This document shows, piece by piece, positions 31,769-43,928 of a DNA stretch of 64,000 nucleotides. The notes beneath the pieces are model-generated. The model saw only the letters and a list, made by a program, of their open reading frames with translations. It did no database searches and was not told where the DNA came from. The DNA lies in NCBI RefSeq assembly GCF_000002425.4, contig NC_037269.1:3361146-3425145 (forward strand), in the 5' to 3' direction. The stretch's first letter is position 1. Each line of letters starts with the position of its first letter. The position numbers were made by a program, and so were the translations under genes. The stretch comes from Physcomitrium patens. Lineage: Eukaryota > Streptophyta > Bryopsida > Funariales > Funariaceae.

Positions 31769-33408
31769 TGTTATAATGTATTCATAGCATAAAAGTAATG
31801 GTTATTATATTGATGTTATTTAATAATGACCTTAAAAAATAATGAGTTATTTTCTATAAAATTTCATAGTTTATAGAAATCTTAAATAACTTGTATAAGT
31901 TTTATAAGTAAAAGTAGAAGTATTATGGCTATTTAATATGCAAGATGTAGAAAGATATGGGTATTGATATTATATTATTGTGGCCTTAGGCCATCTACGT
32001 AGATAGATAAGGCAAGGATAAGAGGATCTTCACTCTCATTGGCTACAGGTCATAACTAATGAGCTTTAAGGGACTGTCCGAGAGAAAACCGAAGGGGAGG
32101 CCACTTCTTCAGAGGGATTTCGAGGGTTTAGAGGGAAGATTCAAAAAACTTGTATTATGGGCTATAATTTTGGTATATAAAGTTTGTTATTTGAGTTTTG
32201 TATGAAGAACTTAAGGTTGTTTGAAGTTAGGATGTGAATTGTTTACCAACTGTCACTCTTTTAAGCATACAAAAAGTTGTAGAAGGTTTTCTGGAAAATA
32301 AAAGGTGTCGTTGGAAAGCTGGTTTGAAGGAATACAATTTTTATGAAAGGGTTGTTAACTTTGAGTCTGCAATAAGAGAGTTATGGCTGTTTAAAGTCTA
32401 GATGTGAAATTTGTACCTACTGTCTTTCTTTCAAGCATACAAAGAGTTGTAGAAAGGAATTTAATAATCGGAAGATGGAGTTGGAAAGTTGACTTAAAGG
32501 ACTTCAACTATTATGTGAGAATTGATGAAGTCAGATCTAATATGAGGAAGAAATGGCTGGTCGAAGTCAGAGCTTGTAAATTAAGGAAGTAAGTAAATTA
32601 AATTGTTAATGGTTATGTTTTGAGCCATTATTTTTGAGAATTTTGAATGAATTTTGGATCAAACTTGCCAAAGGTGTAGTTATAATATTGAGAAGCTACA
32701 CAAAAAAAAAATTAATATCATTTGAGTGTTGGATTTGTAAGAAATCACAAAATCAATATATAGGTGTTTGTAAGTCAACATGTAAAGGCCGTGCTACTGA
32801 AATTGTCTTATCTAGAGTTTTCTAAAGAATCGACGGTTGAAATTTGGATATATAAGAGTTAAGGATATTGCCTTACTTCTCAAATAATTTGAGCTCAATC
32901 TAACGATTGGATTGAGAATTATCAAATTTTAAAGTTCAATGCATCAAAAGGATTCAGTATTGAAAGAATTTTGGTATTATAAGGATTTTACTACTACAAA
33001 AAGGATTTTGGAAATTACAAAAAATTTAGAAATTACTAATTGATTTTACTATTACTAGAGGTTTGGTAATTATTATTTACTACTAAAACTTTTACTATTA
33101 TTGGAGGCTAGATAATTATTATTTATTGCTATAACTTTTATTATTATTATAGGTTTGGTAATTATTATTTACTGCTATAACTTTTATTATTATTGGAGGT
33201 CTGATAATTATTATTTATTATTATAAATTTTACTATTATTAGAGGCTTTGCATTTGATGTTTATTACTACTATGTTCAATATTATAGAAAGAAATAAAAA
33301 CAAAATTATAAATAATCTTGGAGTATTTTTCATCTTATGATTAATTGAGAATTTAGTATCAACCAAAAGCCCAACACTTTTTCAAAGCAAATTCTCTTTT
33401 CTCCAACA
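31769..33408 (-). repeat. R5: distant relative of the R repeat, LTR-like (~1.6 kb)
   Basis: On the plus strand it begins TGTTATAATG and ends TTTTCTCCAACA. The ends and a middle block (ACTGTCACTCTTTTAAGCAT) resemble the inverted R4. A TATA-like TATATAAAG near 32174 follows a GC-richer patch (32040-32130). Short open frames at 32404-32592 and 32634-32825 have no recognisable content. Solo LTR is the most likely reading, but no target duplication is visible. Confidence 0.45.
33061..33244. repeat. 46 bp tandem repeat, four units
   Basis: Units at 33061, 33107, 33153 and 33199 each follow GTTTGGTAATTATTATTTAC then TATAACTTTTATTATTATT and end GAG or TAG. A degraded unit lies just before. It sits near the end of R5. 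Confidence 0.9.
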
Positions 33409-33930
33409 TCGTCAAGTATATAAATTTACTTTTTGAAATAAAACAAGCCCTCATTGAGATAACAATTTTAATATTGCACATCACCCACTTTCAATCGATT
33501 GGTATTCATTTTGAAATAAGTATCACAACATGTAGCTTCTTTCTATTCTTCTTCTTTCATTAAGTCTAAAATGACACTATTAATGGTAGTAACTTCTATC
33601 TTGTCATCTGATTAGGATTTTAAGTTGAATTTGCATGATAAACTATCTAGTACGGTGTATTGTCGCACTTGTTTGTATTCAAGCTGAATATCAAAGAACT
33701 ACAATTGCTCTTTTTAAGAATAATATCATAATTTTATATTTTTTAAATGTAAATTATGTAGCAGAGATTGATGGTGAATCCGAATTATCACTAGCTTTTC
33801 CAACAAATAGTATTATTACACCTTTGTGGTATGTACAATTGCTAGTTACTCTTGTTTACAAGCAAAATAATTACATTGTTGTATTACGTAAAGTATTGCT
33901 TGAAAGTGCATCGGGTACGTGACTATGCAG
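33409..33930 (-). pseudogene. J-family pol spacer relic
   Basis: The minus strand aligns with the J fragment at 1316-1650 (for example 33560-33800), covering the stretch between RNase H and integrase. It is heavily broken. A plus-strand open frame at 33635-33922 is the antisense shadow, as is the one at 1316-1648 in J. Confidence 0.55.
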
Positions 33931-33934
33931 GGTA

Positions 33935-34600
33935 GAATGGAAATTATAATAATAATATCTTTATTCTAATAAAATATTAAATAAAATCTAATTAAATCTT
34001 AATAGTTCTAAATAATCTTTAATCAAATTTAAAAGAAATCTTAAAGAAATTACAAAATAAATAATAAGAAATCTTTAAAGAATTGAAAGATAAATCACAA
34101 TAAAACTTAAAATAATCCTTAAGAAGTCCTAATTAATATTAAAATAATCACAAAAAAATCTTAAATAAATCTCAATCAACTTCTAATTTAATCCTAGTTG
34201 AAACTTTAATGGACTTCAATCAAATCTTAAATAAATTTCAAATCCTAAATCAAATCTTGGATAAATCCTAAACTCTAAAACAAATTCTAGACAAAATCTA
34301 TATTCTAAATCAAATCCTAATTAAATCCTAAATCCTAAATCAAATCCTAAACAAATCTTAATCAAAATCTCAATCCTAAATCAAATTCTAATCAAACTCT
34401 AAACCCTAAATTAAATCCTAAATAAATCCTAAACTCTAAATCAAACCTAGAATAATCTTAAATCCTAAATCCTATAAAAATTTTAGAAAAAATCAAATTC
34501 TTCAAATCTTAAAAAAAATCAAATCCTAGAAAAATCCTAAAAAAAATTAAATCCTAGAAAAAACCAAATCCTAGAAAAAACCAAATTCTTCATCTCTTTA
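33935..34600. repeat. Low-complexity stretch of degenerate AAATCCTAAA units
   Basis: More than 600 bases have very few G on the plus strand, built from variable 10-14 bp units such as AAATCCTAAATC and AAATCTTAAAT. There is no gene. It lies directly after the integrase end of H (minus strand), so it may be the 3' untranslated part of H. Confidence 0.75.
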
Positions 34601-36062
34601 TTTAAATAACTTGAATCAATTGTCTACTATAGATATCTTCAATTCTATACCATCAAGTTCTTGTAACAAGTGTGTTCTATTATTATATACTATTTTGACA
34701 ATATAAGGTCTAAACCATCTCTTTGCAAACTTCTTTGTTGTGCTATGTTGATTGTCCAAGCTACTATCATAAACTAACACCTAATCACCATCTTCAATTG
34801 CCTTAGGTTGTAGTCAATGTTTTTTATCAAATCTTTCTTTATTCTTTTTCTTTGCTTCTTTCAATCTCTTTATTGCTGCTTCAATATCATTATGTTTTTT
34901 TTTTAATTATTGAATCCATAATACTAAAAGTTCTTTTTTGTTGAGATCATTCTTTTAAGACAATTCACACCATATAAGCACTACGTCTTCTATTGGCATT
35001 ATTAATTTTTGGCCCATATATTAATTCAGAAGGCATATAACTGGTTACTGAACTATGAGTTGTACAATTTGTCCATAGTGCAAATAGTAGTAGTCTAGGC
35101 CATTCATGTGCTTTGCCATTGCATGCCTTTATTAATGCCTTCACAATAGATGAATGCCCATACTTATTCTTACCATTATCTTTTGGATTATATGTTGTTA
35201 TTAAAGAAAGTTTAATTCCTATTCTACTAAAGAATTCTTGTGCTTCTTTTGCATCCAATTCATTCTTATTTGTAATAATTTTTTCAATACAACTATAGTG
35301 AAAAATAACAACTTCTAATAGAAAGCATACACCTTCAATATTCTTTGTTTTTAATGCTCATCCTTCAACCATATTTGATAAATCTTCTTGTGTTAGTATC
35401 AAATACTTCATTTGTCCTAGTCCCACAAGCATTGCTACTAAATCCACTATCCACTTATAATATAAAGCCAAAGGATATTTTGGATATAATCCACCTTAAT
35501 GTCAAATATTTGAATATACTCAGCAAATCTCACAAGATCCTACAAAATTTGCTATGTCTTTATGCATATCCTTCTACTAATATTTTTCTCTCAACTTAGT
35601 AAATGTTGTCTAAATACCTCGATGCCTTGTCCATAAACTTTCATGAAATTCTTTAATAATCTTTTTTTGAGCTTTTAAACCACATATCATCTTTTTGGGT
35701 ACTTCCTCTCCCTTCTTTGGATGCTTCTATAAATATCCATCATGTAAAAAATATCCAAAGGTTTTCTTATGGATTTTTTTAAATTCTTAATTTGTCCAAC
35801 TTTCTTGTTGTTTTAATGTGCTTAAATACTTTTTAACATCTTTCCATTCATCTTCATATAAATCTCTTAAAAATATATACCTTCTTCTTTTGATAATATA
35901 TTAATATAAAATTTTGAATCCACATCATCTTTTAAATCAATCATCTCTTCTTCATTGTAATACCTTGCTCTTGATAATATATCTACAACCAAATTTTTTT
36001 TCCTACAATATATTTAAATTCTAGATTCATAGATTTGATATAAGCTATCTATCTTAATATAG
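34600..36062 (-). pseudogene. H: RNase H end, integrase
   Basis: The minus strand gives KSMNLEFKYIVGKKN and VDILSRARYYNEEEMIDLKDD just left of 36062. Then comes a zinc-domain region (about 35350-35600) and an integrase core piece at 34965-35258 with AQEFFSRIGIKLSLITTYNPKDNG. That piece is the usual block just before and around the last catalytic acid. TSYMPSELIYG follows. Broken. Confidence 0.75.
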
Positions 36063-36898
36063 TGTAGAATGGATAGGATATTTTCTATTTTATAATACAT
36101 AATATGTAGAATTAAGAGAAGCTAGTAAACTGATGAATAGATAGTTTAGAAGGCAGGATGGATGATGTAGTGAAAAACAATAATTACCATTGATTGTGTA
36201 GTAGTTGGCATTTCAAGGAAAGCATAAGTAGTTTGAAGAAGAAGGAGAAAGGGCCAGACCATGATAGTCATGAGCCAAGGTAAGCTTGGTGCTACCTCTT
36301 TGTTTCTTTGTTTTTTTATAGAAGAAGAGTAATAGATAAAATTTGAATGATGTAAAGTGAAATTTTGGAATGAAAGAAAGATTTGACTTAGATGATGTCA
36401 AATAAAAAATTAAATTTATTATGTGCTGAATTATAAGTAGAAGATTGAAAAGTTGATAATGGGAGATGTTTGTGAAGTATGGATATAACTGGGAGAATTA
36501 TAATACATTGAAGATTGAGATTCAAGAAGAAGTCTATGGAGTCTAGAATTGTGTGAAGTAGGTTAGTGGATATGATAGTTAATTTGGAAGATTTCAGTGA
36601 TTGGATTATGAAATATTTTATGCAATCTTTTAAAATTATATAGTATTACTTATTATTTTCATAAGTTTGGAAAGGAAAGAATAGTAAATATATAAGATAG
36701 AATTATTGATTGCAATATCTTATTTGATAGAATGCAGAAGACATATAGCATTTTTGGATATTTTAGTTGATCAAGAGATAGTTAATTATGTGATCATAAC
36801 ATGAAAACTCATGCAGATAGTATTTTTCCATGTTTGAATTTTCCTATATAGGGTTATTTCAATTAGATTAGTCTAGAGTAAGTAAAATGACAATCACA
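36063..36898 (+). repeat. 5' LTR of Tat-1 (836 bp)
   Basis: It runs TGTAGAATGGATAGG to GACAATCACA and contains AGGTAAGCTTGGTGCTACC at about 36278-36297. It pairs with the interrupted 3' LTR. Confidence 0.9.
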
Positions 36899-36901
36899 TT
36901 T

Positions 36902-36919
36902 TGGCACCATTGTTAGAGA
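36902..36919 (+). other. Decayed tRNA-Asp primer site of Tat-1
   Basis: TGGCACCATTGTTAGAGA lies three bases after the LTR. It is the TGGCGCCGTTGCCGGGGA site with changes mostly of the C-to-T or G-to-A kind, in keeping with age and methylation. Confidence 0.75.
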
Positions 36920-37224
36920 ATTAACAATAATATTGAGTGTTAGGAATTAACTACCAAATGCGTAGTTGTAGATGTTGCACGAAGAGGTTACAAAATGGAT
37001 GCTAATTCAAAAGTGAAACCAAATGTATAGTTAGATTGGAGATAGAAAGTAATTTTAGTATTATATGATGAAAAATTATGATTAATAAAAATGAGAACAT
37101 TGCACTAAAAAAAATATGCCAGTTGAAAGGAAGAGAAGAGAGAGAATAAGTAAGAAATTTATTATGGAATAAGTAAGAACGTAATCTAAAAAAGAAGCAT
37201 CAATAAAGTTGGATTAAATTATAG

Positions 37225-39300
37225 TTGCATGCATATCCGCATATCCAAGCAAACCAAAAATCTAATAGGCTGTTAATATTTCAATCATATATATTGTTAA
37301 AAAAATTTCCAAGAAAACTCATAGAAAATTTTGTCAACAATCCAACATATCTTTTGAGCCCATTAATTAATAGTGAAGGAGGTACAAAAAGCTTGGATAT
37401 TCCATTGGATACTTTTTTAATAGTGAATATAGCCAATTTTAGTAGGACTGATTCCTTAAAAAGGCATAAATTGCATGCCAATAAGGACCAATTTAGTATA
37501 TTTCAAAATCTATCATTTTTACCTCTAATTTACCAAAAAAAATTATTTGTGGATAATAATAATAAATTAAATAGGCTAAAAAGTCTAGAACAAATAGTTG
37601 AAAAAAACAATGTTTATTTTAATAAGAAATTAAGTGGAATATTGTCATCTTTAATGGCGATGGAGGGCCTACTAGTTCCAATTATAGTTCAAATGAGTGC
37701 GATGGATGATTGCACAATTAGTATACCCCCACTTCTTACTTTTAAAGGCTTATCAAGTGTAGATTTAGGTCAACATTTGTCTCAATTCCTGTCTGTATGT
37801 ATAGGCAATAATGGTAGAACTGAAGATATTTGATTGAGATGGCTACTAGCGACCTTGAAAGATACAACATTTGAGTGGTATAATCGCCAGCCTATAGACT
37901 AGTATTCTAATTGAGAGGTATTAAAAAATATATTTTTAACCTATTTTTGATCAATTGGATTTGAAGAACATCTCAGAGAAAGATTAATAAATAGTAGAAT
38001 GGTACCAAGAAAAGTAATACAATCATATTATGGCCGAATAGCAAATATCCTTCATAAATGGTCAAAAAACCAAATGCCAGATTTTTTTGTATTGTCTATA
38101 TTAGTAAATGGACTATATCCACCAAAATTGAAGATGTTTGTGAAGGAAGCCAAATCAGCCACTAATGCTTCTTTACTTGATCAAGCTAAGATATGAAAAG
38201 AATGTCATTATGATCAATTCTTATTTATAGGAGCTACGATGATTCCATCTCAGAGAGATTATCAAATGCCAACTTGGAATGAAGCAGTAGACAGTTATTC
38301 AAGAATGATTGATTATGGTACAAATCTTAGTGTTAATCCATAGGAAATAGTTAATATTGTCTCATTGTAGGCTATACCACCAATAGCAATAGTTCCGTAT
38401 TTGTCATACCTTACATATAAAAAACCAGTATCTATGAAAGAATTACCTAATAAAATAATTTTAAAAGATCCAAATGAGGCCTTCTTATTAATTTTGACAA
38501 AGTAGATGGACAAATCGGTTGTTGATTTTGTAAAGAATAAGGAAAAGAGACATTAATCGTTGAATATGTGCCTCAATATTTGGTGCAATAATTATAAAGA
38601 AGAAGGCCATATGATAACAAAATTTTCTTTATCACCCCAAATAATTATACAATGTACATTTTGTGGGGATAAACATGCCACCACCAATTATTTGAATTTA
38701 CAAAAGCAACAATAATTTGGTAATCAGATAATGATTCAATCGACTTTATCAGATGTTAATCAAATCTAGATAAGAAATAGGTTTATCTAGAGTAAAAATC
38801 ATTCAAATAAATAAAATAGGAACTTTTAAAATTTTTAAAATTTTAGATATAACCAAGAATGTAGATCCAATTCTCAATATATTGAGCAAATTTAGTAAGG
38901 ATATTTCCAACATCTATCGATTCAAAAGCCAATTTCAGATTTTATAATACCAATTAGATAGCCGGGATCATTTATCTATCCAACTTAGAACAAGCCTAGT
39001 CGGTATCTATCAGTAGAAGCACCCAATATATTTCATGGAGTTGAAAGAAGACCACTTTGATGTTATCATTGCAGGTAGATAAGACATTATACCAGTGAAT
39101 GTCCCAATCTAAGAACTAGTGATGAATATGCTCTAGTATGTAGAAATTTTAAGTAGTTTGGATATACTTACAAAGAGTGCAATAATCCATTTAATTTTAA
39201 TAACCGAGACTAGCAAATCTAGCTACATAATAAGAGAGAAAAAAATAATCAAGGCCCACAAGTTTCTCTTGTAAAACAAGTGGAATTTATTCATATAGTA
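37225..39300 (+). pseudogene. Tat-1 gag
   Basis: Capsid-like sense includes YYGRIANILHKWSKNQMPDFFVLSILVNGL (38035-38120), closely matched in Tat-2. Knuckle regions follow: one with CTFCGDKHATTNYLNL (about 38650-38700), and a later pair with CYHCR and HYTSECPNLR, then CRNF and YKECNNPFN (about 39060-39200). It is broken, with long open pieces at 37225-37833 and 37999-38196. Confidence 0.75.
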
Positions 39301-39639
39301 CTTACTAGAGGCTAGCAAAATAAAAAAGACCCAATTCTACAATTGAATGCACCAATTGCAAAGAACCACTTCAATTCAATTATGAGGAATCTAAATCCAA
39401 TACTTATATTAAAAATATCAGCAATGTTGGGACTTGGTGTATCTACGCAATCCAATAATATTCTTAGTACCAAGGTATTGATTCAACTTAAACCAATAAT
39501 GTTATTTGGAAAATTTTAAAAGCCGTCTTATACATTAAAGGATCTTCTCATAGATGGACATTCTAAAAAAGTTTATTTAGCTATTCTACATCCGAATTCC
39601 ATAAAGAAAGATATATTATCTCAAGTGATTAACTTTAAA

Positions 39640-40092
39640 CCTATGAAAAAGAAGAGGGCTGTAGAAATCACTACGAATATGAAATTGTATGATATTTTGA
39701 AAGATTTGGATGGAATTCAACCTTCTATTACAATGAAGCAACTTTTAGCGGTAGCTCTAAAATATCGTTCTATATTGAATTCCTTGTTAATAAAACATAA
39801 GTTCCATAATGAACAAATTTATGAAGTTAGTTTAACTTTCAATCTAAGAGCATCAACTATTGATGTATCTATTGATGATATTCTTATTTCCAAAGTTTAA
39901 GTGGATGGTGGTTCTAGTGTGAATCTAATGAATGCCGATATAATAGAGGACTTGGACTTTAAACAATTATTACCTACAACATTGATATTAAAAATGATAA
40001 TTCATAGTTGGGTGAAATCAATGAATATCCTATGTAGTATTGCCACTATAATCATTGGAATCATATATAAGATTGATTGTATTATTTTTTGA
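39640..40092 (+). pseudogene. Tat-1 aspartic protease
   Basis: The sense shows MKLYDILKDLDGIQPSITMK, then VDGGSSVNLMNADIIEDLDF (about 39901-39960) and ending with YKIDCIIF. The DGGSSVN motif is the protease active site of Tat/Athila-type elements. Tat-2 has the same block at 62288-62701. Confidence 0.85.
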
Positions 40093-41381
40093 TTACAAAG
40101 TTTTACATTATCCTATCCAATCTTATTGAATTGACTGTGACTATATCAAGCCAAAGCTAGGAATGATTGAGGCCATGGAATGTTGACTATTGAAAAAATA
40201 AAAGACAAGATTGTGTTACAAATGTATCCAGTTCAATATCATGGAGAATCTCAAATACAATGTTCACAAGCAATATTTGACGATGAAAGTCAATCTGATG
40301 CAGAATATGATGAAATTATGAATGTAATTTAAGTTGGTAATAACTCACTTCATGTACAGAAATAAGGCATATTATATCAATGTAGAGGACTCGAAGCATA
40401 TTTAGTATATGTGGAGGATACAACAAACTTTGATCATACTATTGCCAATTGGATGAATAATTCTGCAGTTAATGAAGTTAGTATATTAGAACCAAAATTG
40501 GATAGTTTCAATTTGTCGGACTATATAAAAGATTACAAGCTAAAGAGAAAAATCAAACCAAATATTGTCAAGGAATCTATGTGTCAATCCTTCAACTTAA
40601 GCATCAATGAAACATAAAAGATAATCCAAATATACAATGAATTTAAAGATATTGAGTTAGAAAATTGGAAGGCTTTCATCCTAAATCATAAATCTTTATT
40701 TGCATGGTCATATGTAGATTTGAAAGGCATTCTTATTGAATTTTATGAGCATCAAATTATTTTAGAGGAGAATGCTACACTAATTCATTAAAGACAACAT
40801 CACCTCAATCTAAAATATTTCCTCATGGTAAAAGAAGAATTAGACAAACTTCTTGATGTGGATTTTATTTATCCAATTTTATATAGTGATTGGGTTTCAC
40901 CAATTGTAATGGTACCAAAGAAAAATGAAAAAATTCAAAATTGTCAAGATTTTCATAAATTAAATATGGCTACCATGAAGGATTATTTTTCTTTACCTTT
41001 TACAAATAGTATTTTGGATGTTGCACCCGGATAAGAATGTTATTCTTTTTTGGATGGATTTTCAAGTTATAATAAAGTTAAAATTCTAGAAGAAGACTAG
41101 TTAAAAACTACTTTTACTATAGACTAGGGGATCTTTCCTTATAAAGTTATGTCAATTGGGTTATCTAATGCCCTAGCTATGTTTCAAAGAGTAATGATGT
41201 AAGTTTTTCAAGATCATTTATAACATTCAATGGAAATATTTTTAGATGATTTATGCACATTTAGTACAAAGATTGATCATTTGGAATGTCTTAGTAAGTA
41301 TTTGGATCGCTATAGCCATTATGGAATCTCATTGAATTCGAAGAAATGCAAATTTGATAATTTATAGAGACACATCATTTT

Positions 41382-42640
41382 CACAGTAGAGAGAGTTTGC
41401 CTCAAAAAAGTACTATGCTCCTTGCTATGACTAATTACTCAATCAAGTCTTGATATAAGAAAAGCCAAGTTTTATATATATATATAATAGTTTTTAAGAG
41501 ATTTTATACAAAATATATAAGTCTTAAGTTTCCAAAAATACCAAAAATATGATAAAAACTCTAAATCCTTATATATCCTTATGAGGTATTATTTTCCAAA
41601 TTTCATCAACTCATATCTTCCAATCAAATTATTCAAACATATTCAAATTTTACATGAAGTACTGATGTACTTCAAACAACTATCACAACAAATTTAAATT
41701 GCAAATTCGTTGCCAATCTTAAGATATCATCAAAATTCTAACAATAGCTTCAATTCCTAGTTTTTATATACCTATAAGAAATTTTCTTCATATCTCATAA
41801 ATTAAGCACTTAAATTCCACAAAATTTATATATATAACTTTTTAACACAATAATCTATTTTTTTCAAATATTTTGAGCTAAAAATTCGTCTACAAACTCA
41901 AGATATGGCTCCAACCATTACTATGAATAAAATCACTTACTTACTACCTTTGATTTCAATATGGTGACTTCAATCCCTTATAACTTCTTCACCTAAACTC
42001 CAAATTCATCAAACAATATACAAAAGATGTAGCCAAAAAAATGATCTCTCAAATTCTAATTTTCAGTCCTTTGTTGCTCTTTGTTAATGTATGTTATGCT
42101 CCAAAGAATGATAGTAGGTATGAAATTGTCACCTTAACTTTGAGTGCTAATAACTCCTTCATACAAACTCTAAATTACATAAAATTTGCACCTAATCTGT
42201 ATCCAAAAACCTAAATTTGATGACCTTAGCCTCCAAAGTTCAAATGACTTCAAAAAAAACTCTAATCTATTAGATAAGGCCTTGGGCAACTGCCTTGAAG
42301 CTCATTGGGCATGGCCTTCGATCAAAAGGAATGAAAATCTCCATTCCTTGCCTTCATCCAACTATGCGTTACTTTCATCCCTCCTAATAAGCCTCTTATC
42401 AATTAAGATTTTCTTCTTTAGGCTTTAATCTCCTTTCAAGGCTTCATATTAAATATTTAGGTCCTATAATTTTTTTTAAATGCTATAATCAAAATAGATA
42501 AAATTCAAAATAAAGTTTTTTATATCCACTTTCTTTAAATTAATCTATTGACCATTCCAACATATACCAAGATTTATGAACATATTATATGTCCTAATTA
42601 ATTTTTAGATACTATAAGTAATTATAATATAAGATCGTCT
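41382..42640 (+). repeat. R3: 1259 bp R repeat in Tat-1 RT
   Basis: It is flanked by CATTTT at 41376-41381 and 42641-42646, and the RT sense (RHII, then FGIAIVSNKIT) closes over it. It aligns along its length with R1, R2 and inverted R4. No gene. Confidence 0.82.
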
Positions 42641-43169
42641 CATTTTTTGGTATTGCTATTGTCTCGAATAAAATTACTTGTATATTGGCTTTATCAAAGC
42701 TTGAAATAGTATCAGGTATTCATGGTTTTGTTGGCCATGTCAATTATTATTGATAATTTATTCATTCATTTGTGCTCATATGTCAGCATTTAATTGATCT
42801 CTTAAAAAAACCCATGATGGATGGATCTAGTCTAATTTGGACTAAAGAATGTACAATTGAGTTCAGAGAATTAAAAAAAAAATTGGTATCTACACCAATA
42901 TTGGTTGCACCTTATAGAACAAAATTATTTTATGTTTATGTTAATGCATCCAATGTTGTTATTGGATCCGTGTTGAATCACAAAAATAAAAAGGATTTGA
43001 ACCATCTAATATATTATGCTAGTTGACAATTAATTTCAACTTAACAAAATTATTCTACAATTGAGAGGAAAGCTTTGAGAATGATTTATTCTATTTATAA
43101 ATTTTGATATTATTTGCTTGGGTATGACTTCGTGTTTCATGTCAATTATGAGGCTTTTAAATATATGGT

Positions 43170-43928
43170 TGTAGAATAGATATTAGTTTGTTTTTATAAG
43201 ATATTGATAAAATAGACTAATAGTCCATAGAATAGTCAGTTCAGGAGGACGGATGGTTAACTTAATTATTAAAAGCCGTTAATTATAAGATTATGGTTAG
43301 AATCTACGAATAAAGAGTAAGTACATAAGAGTTGTAGAAGTTAGTCAAAGTACTAAATTGTAGTAGTCATGAGCCAGGGTAAGTTTAGTGCTACCTCTTT
43401 ATTTATTTGTTCTTGAAGAATAATGGATAGTTTTTGAATACTGAAAAGTGAGTCTGTGGAATAAATCAAAGATTGATTTATAAGTTATTGATTATGTAAT
43501 GAGAGTACTGTGTGATTGAATTATATGAGAAGTTATTGAGAGATTGTTAATGAATGAAAGATTATGATTATTGGTTATTAAGAGTTGTGTGTTTGGATGG
43601 AAGAAGTTTGTGATTACAAAAATTATGTGAAGACAGATTATTTGGAATCGAAGTCTATTATTTCCAATGTTGGATGGAATTTATGTATTTGGAGCCGTCT
43701 TTTAAGACATTATGAGAGTTGCACTTTATTGTTATTAATAATTGCAGAGTATTATTAGGAAGTAGAAAGTATTGTAGTATTTTTTGATATTTTCAGTGAT
43801 TCAAAATATGGTTAATTGTGTGATCCTATCAAATAGAAGTCATGTACATAGTCTTTTGTTGCGTTCGAATCTCCCTATACAAGTTTATTTTGAAAAGAAT
43901 TTATAGAATAAATAAAATAATAATTACA
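43170..43928 (+). repeat. Solo LTR of the Tat group in Tat-1 RNase H (759 bp)
   Basis: It begins TGTAGAATAGATATTAG and ends AATAATTACA. The flanks ATGGT (43165-43169) and ATGAT (43929-43933) are a 5 bp duplication with one change. Host sense (NYEAFKYMV, then INKPQLSGCIAQ) continues across it. It is the same length as the inverted LTR at 59812-60570. No internal region remains. Confidence 0.88.

Noticed and set aside
33935-34600. Interstitial telomere or CRISPR-like array
   Set aside because: Units are irregular and degenerate, with no constant repeat-spacer pattern, and only one exact CCCTAAA-type word is present.
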